Shown here piece by piece: positions 15,727 through 16,278 of a stretch of 16,278 bases of DNA. Origin of the DNA: JBBSEZ01 sp038239195 (GTDB lineage Bacteria > Planctomycetota > Planctomycetia > Gemmatales > Gemmataceae); contig JBBSEZ010000219.1 in the NCBI GenBank assembly GCA_038239195.1, forward strand, positions 1 to 16,278, written 5' to 3'. Positions within the stretch are counted from its first letter, which is position 1; every line of letters starts with the position of its first letter. The notes beneath the pieces were generated by a model. That model saw only the letters and a list, made by a program, of their open reading frames with translations, had not been told where the DNA came from and made no database searches. The position numbers were made by a program, and so were the translations under genes.

Positions 15727-15754
15727 CCCACCTCGCCAGGGGCGAACCGAGTTA

Positions 15755-16278
15755 CTACCGCGGCAGCCATCCGCGCTGCACCAGCACCTCGGCGATCTGG
15801 ATCGCGTTGGTCGCCGCTCCCTTGCGGAGGTTGTCGGCCACCACCCACAGGTTCAGGCCGTTCGGCACGGTCGAGTCGCGGCGGATGCGGCCGACGAACA
15901 CCTCGTCGCGCCCCTCCGCCGTCAGCGCCAGTGGCACGTGCTTGCCGGTCGGGTCGTCGAGGACCACCACGCCGGGCGCCTTGCGCAGCGCCTCGCGGGC
16001 CTGCTCCGGGGTGATGGGGCGCTCGAACTCCAGGTTGATCGCCTCGGAGTGGCCGATGCGCACGGGCACGCGCACGGTCGTGGCCGAGACGAGGATCGTC
16101 TCATCGCCCATGATCTTGCGCGTCTCGTGGACCATCTTCCACTCTTCCTCGCTGTAGCCCTCCGCGCCCGCCTTCCAGTCGTGCGGCAGGACGTTGCCGG
16201 CGAGCTGGGCAGCATGCGCCTTGGCGGCCGGGATCGGCTCGTTGCGCCCCATGGCGCCGATCTGGGCGTCGAGCTCGA
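15755..16278 (-). CDS. asd: Aspartate-semialdehyde dehydrogenase, C-terminal part (cut by window edge)
   Basis: The last 173 residues of Asd, which reduces aspartyl phosphate to aspartate semialdehyde for lysine, methionine, threonine and diaminopimelate. The family has about 330-345 residues, so roughly the N-terminal half (NADP-binding domain and catalytic cysteine) lies beyond the right edge. Visible signatures are the EEEWKMVHETRKIMGD helix, VRVPVRIGHSEAINLE (the substrate-binding arginine and catalytic histidine region), GRDEVFVGRIRRD and the closing GLNLWVVADNLRKGAATNA (the C-terminal dimer and active-site segment). The reading frame stays open past an internal ATG at 16252, which is not the start. 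It is the first visible gene of the minus-strand operon that continues through truA and aroA. Confidence 0.95.
   Translation of the reverse strand, partial: ELDAQIGAMGRNEPIPAAKAHAAQLAGNVLPHDWKAGAEGYSEEEWKMVHETRKIMGDETILVSATTVRVPVRIGHSEAINLEFERPITPEQAREALRKAPGVVVLDDPTGKHVPLALTAEGRDEVFVGRIRRDSTVPNGLNLWVVADNLRKGAATNAIQIAEVLVQRGWLPR

Overview
The window is very GC-rich bacterial chromosome, with tightly packed genes, little intergenic space and long spurious antisense reading frames. The gene set points to the Planctomycetes, probably the Gemmataceae. The evidence is a Uma2-type PD-(D/E)XK protein, a lidless Hsp70, a small CPxxxC/CxxC zinc ribbon, an HDFNN-type PAS histidine kinase, a GtrB-like transferase next to a GT39-like membrane protein, and a large secreted coiled-coil protein I cannot place. 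The lineage is an inference from gene style; no rRNA or other marker is present.

Positions 1-176 are almost pure cytosine (runs of 59 and 47 C around an imperfect C-rich stretch). They may be an assembly or contig-end artefact. Positions 201-4979 hold a four-gene minus-strand operon, read from right to left: a UPF0104/AglD-like flippase-type membrane protein, a GtrB/DPM1-like family 2 glycosyltransferase, a polytopic GT-C (GT39/ArnT-like) glycosyltransferase and a CPBP intramembrane protease. The first three overlap one another. Together they suggest that sugar is loaded onto a polyprenyl phosphate inside the cell and transferred to an acceptor outside it.

The divergent gap at 4980-5188 carries a 32-bp imperfect inverted repeat. 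From it a plus-strand series runs: a secreted Dabb-domain protein, an orphan soluble PAS-PAS histidine kinase ending in a GC-rich hairpin, then a likely operon of a four-S1-domain RNA-binding protein, a lidless Hsp70, a 61-residue zinc ribbon and a Uma2 protein with a coiled-coil tail. This series meets the next group convergently, with six bases between the stop codons.

Positions 11321-16278 form a second minus-strand operon, read from right to left: asd (cut by the window edge), a small retropepsin-like aspartic protease, truA, aroA, and a 622-residue exported protein of unknown function whose start codon overlaps the aroA stop. Housekeeping amino-acid and tRNA genes are thus mixed with lineage-type unknowns. 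No mobile element, CRISPR array, tRNA or rRNA was seen. I found no clear undescribed system. The best leads are the 622-residue protein coupled to aroA, the S1/lidless-Hsp70/zinc-ribbon/Uma2 cluster, the polyprenol-sugar operon with its structured overlap, and two palindromic repeats that may belong to dispersed families.
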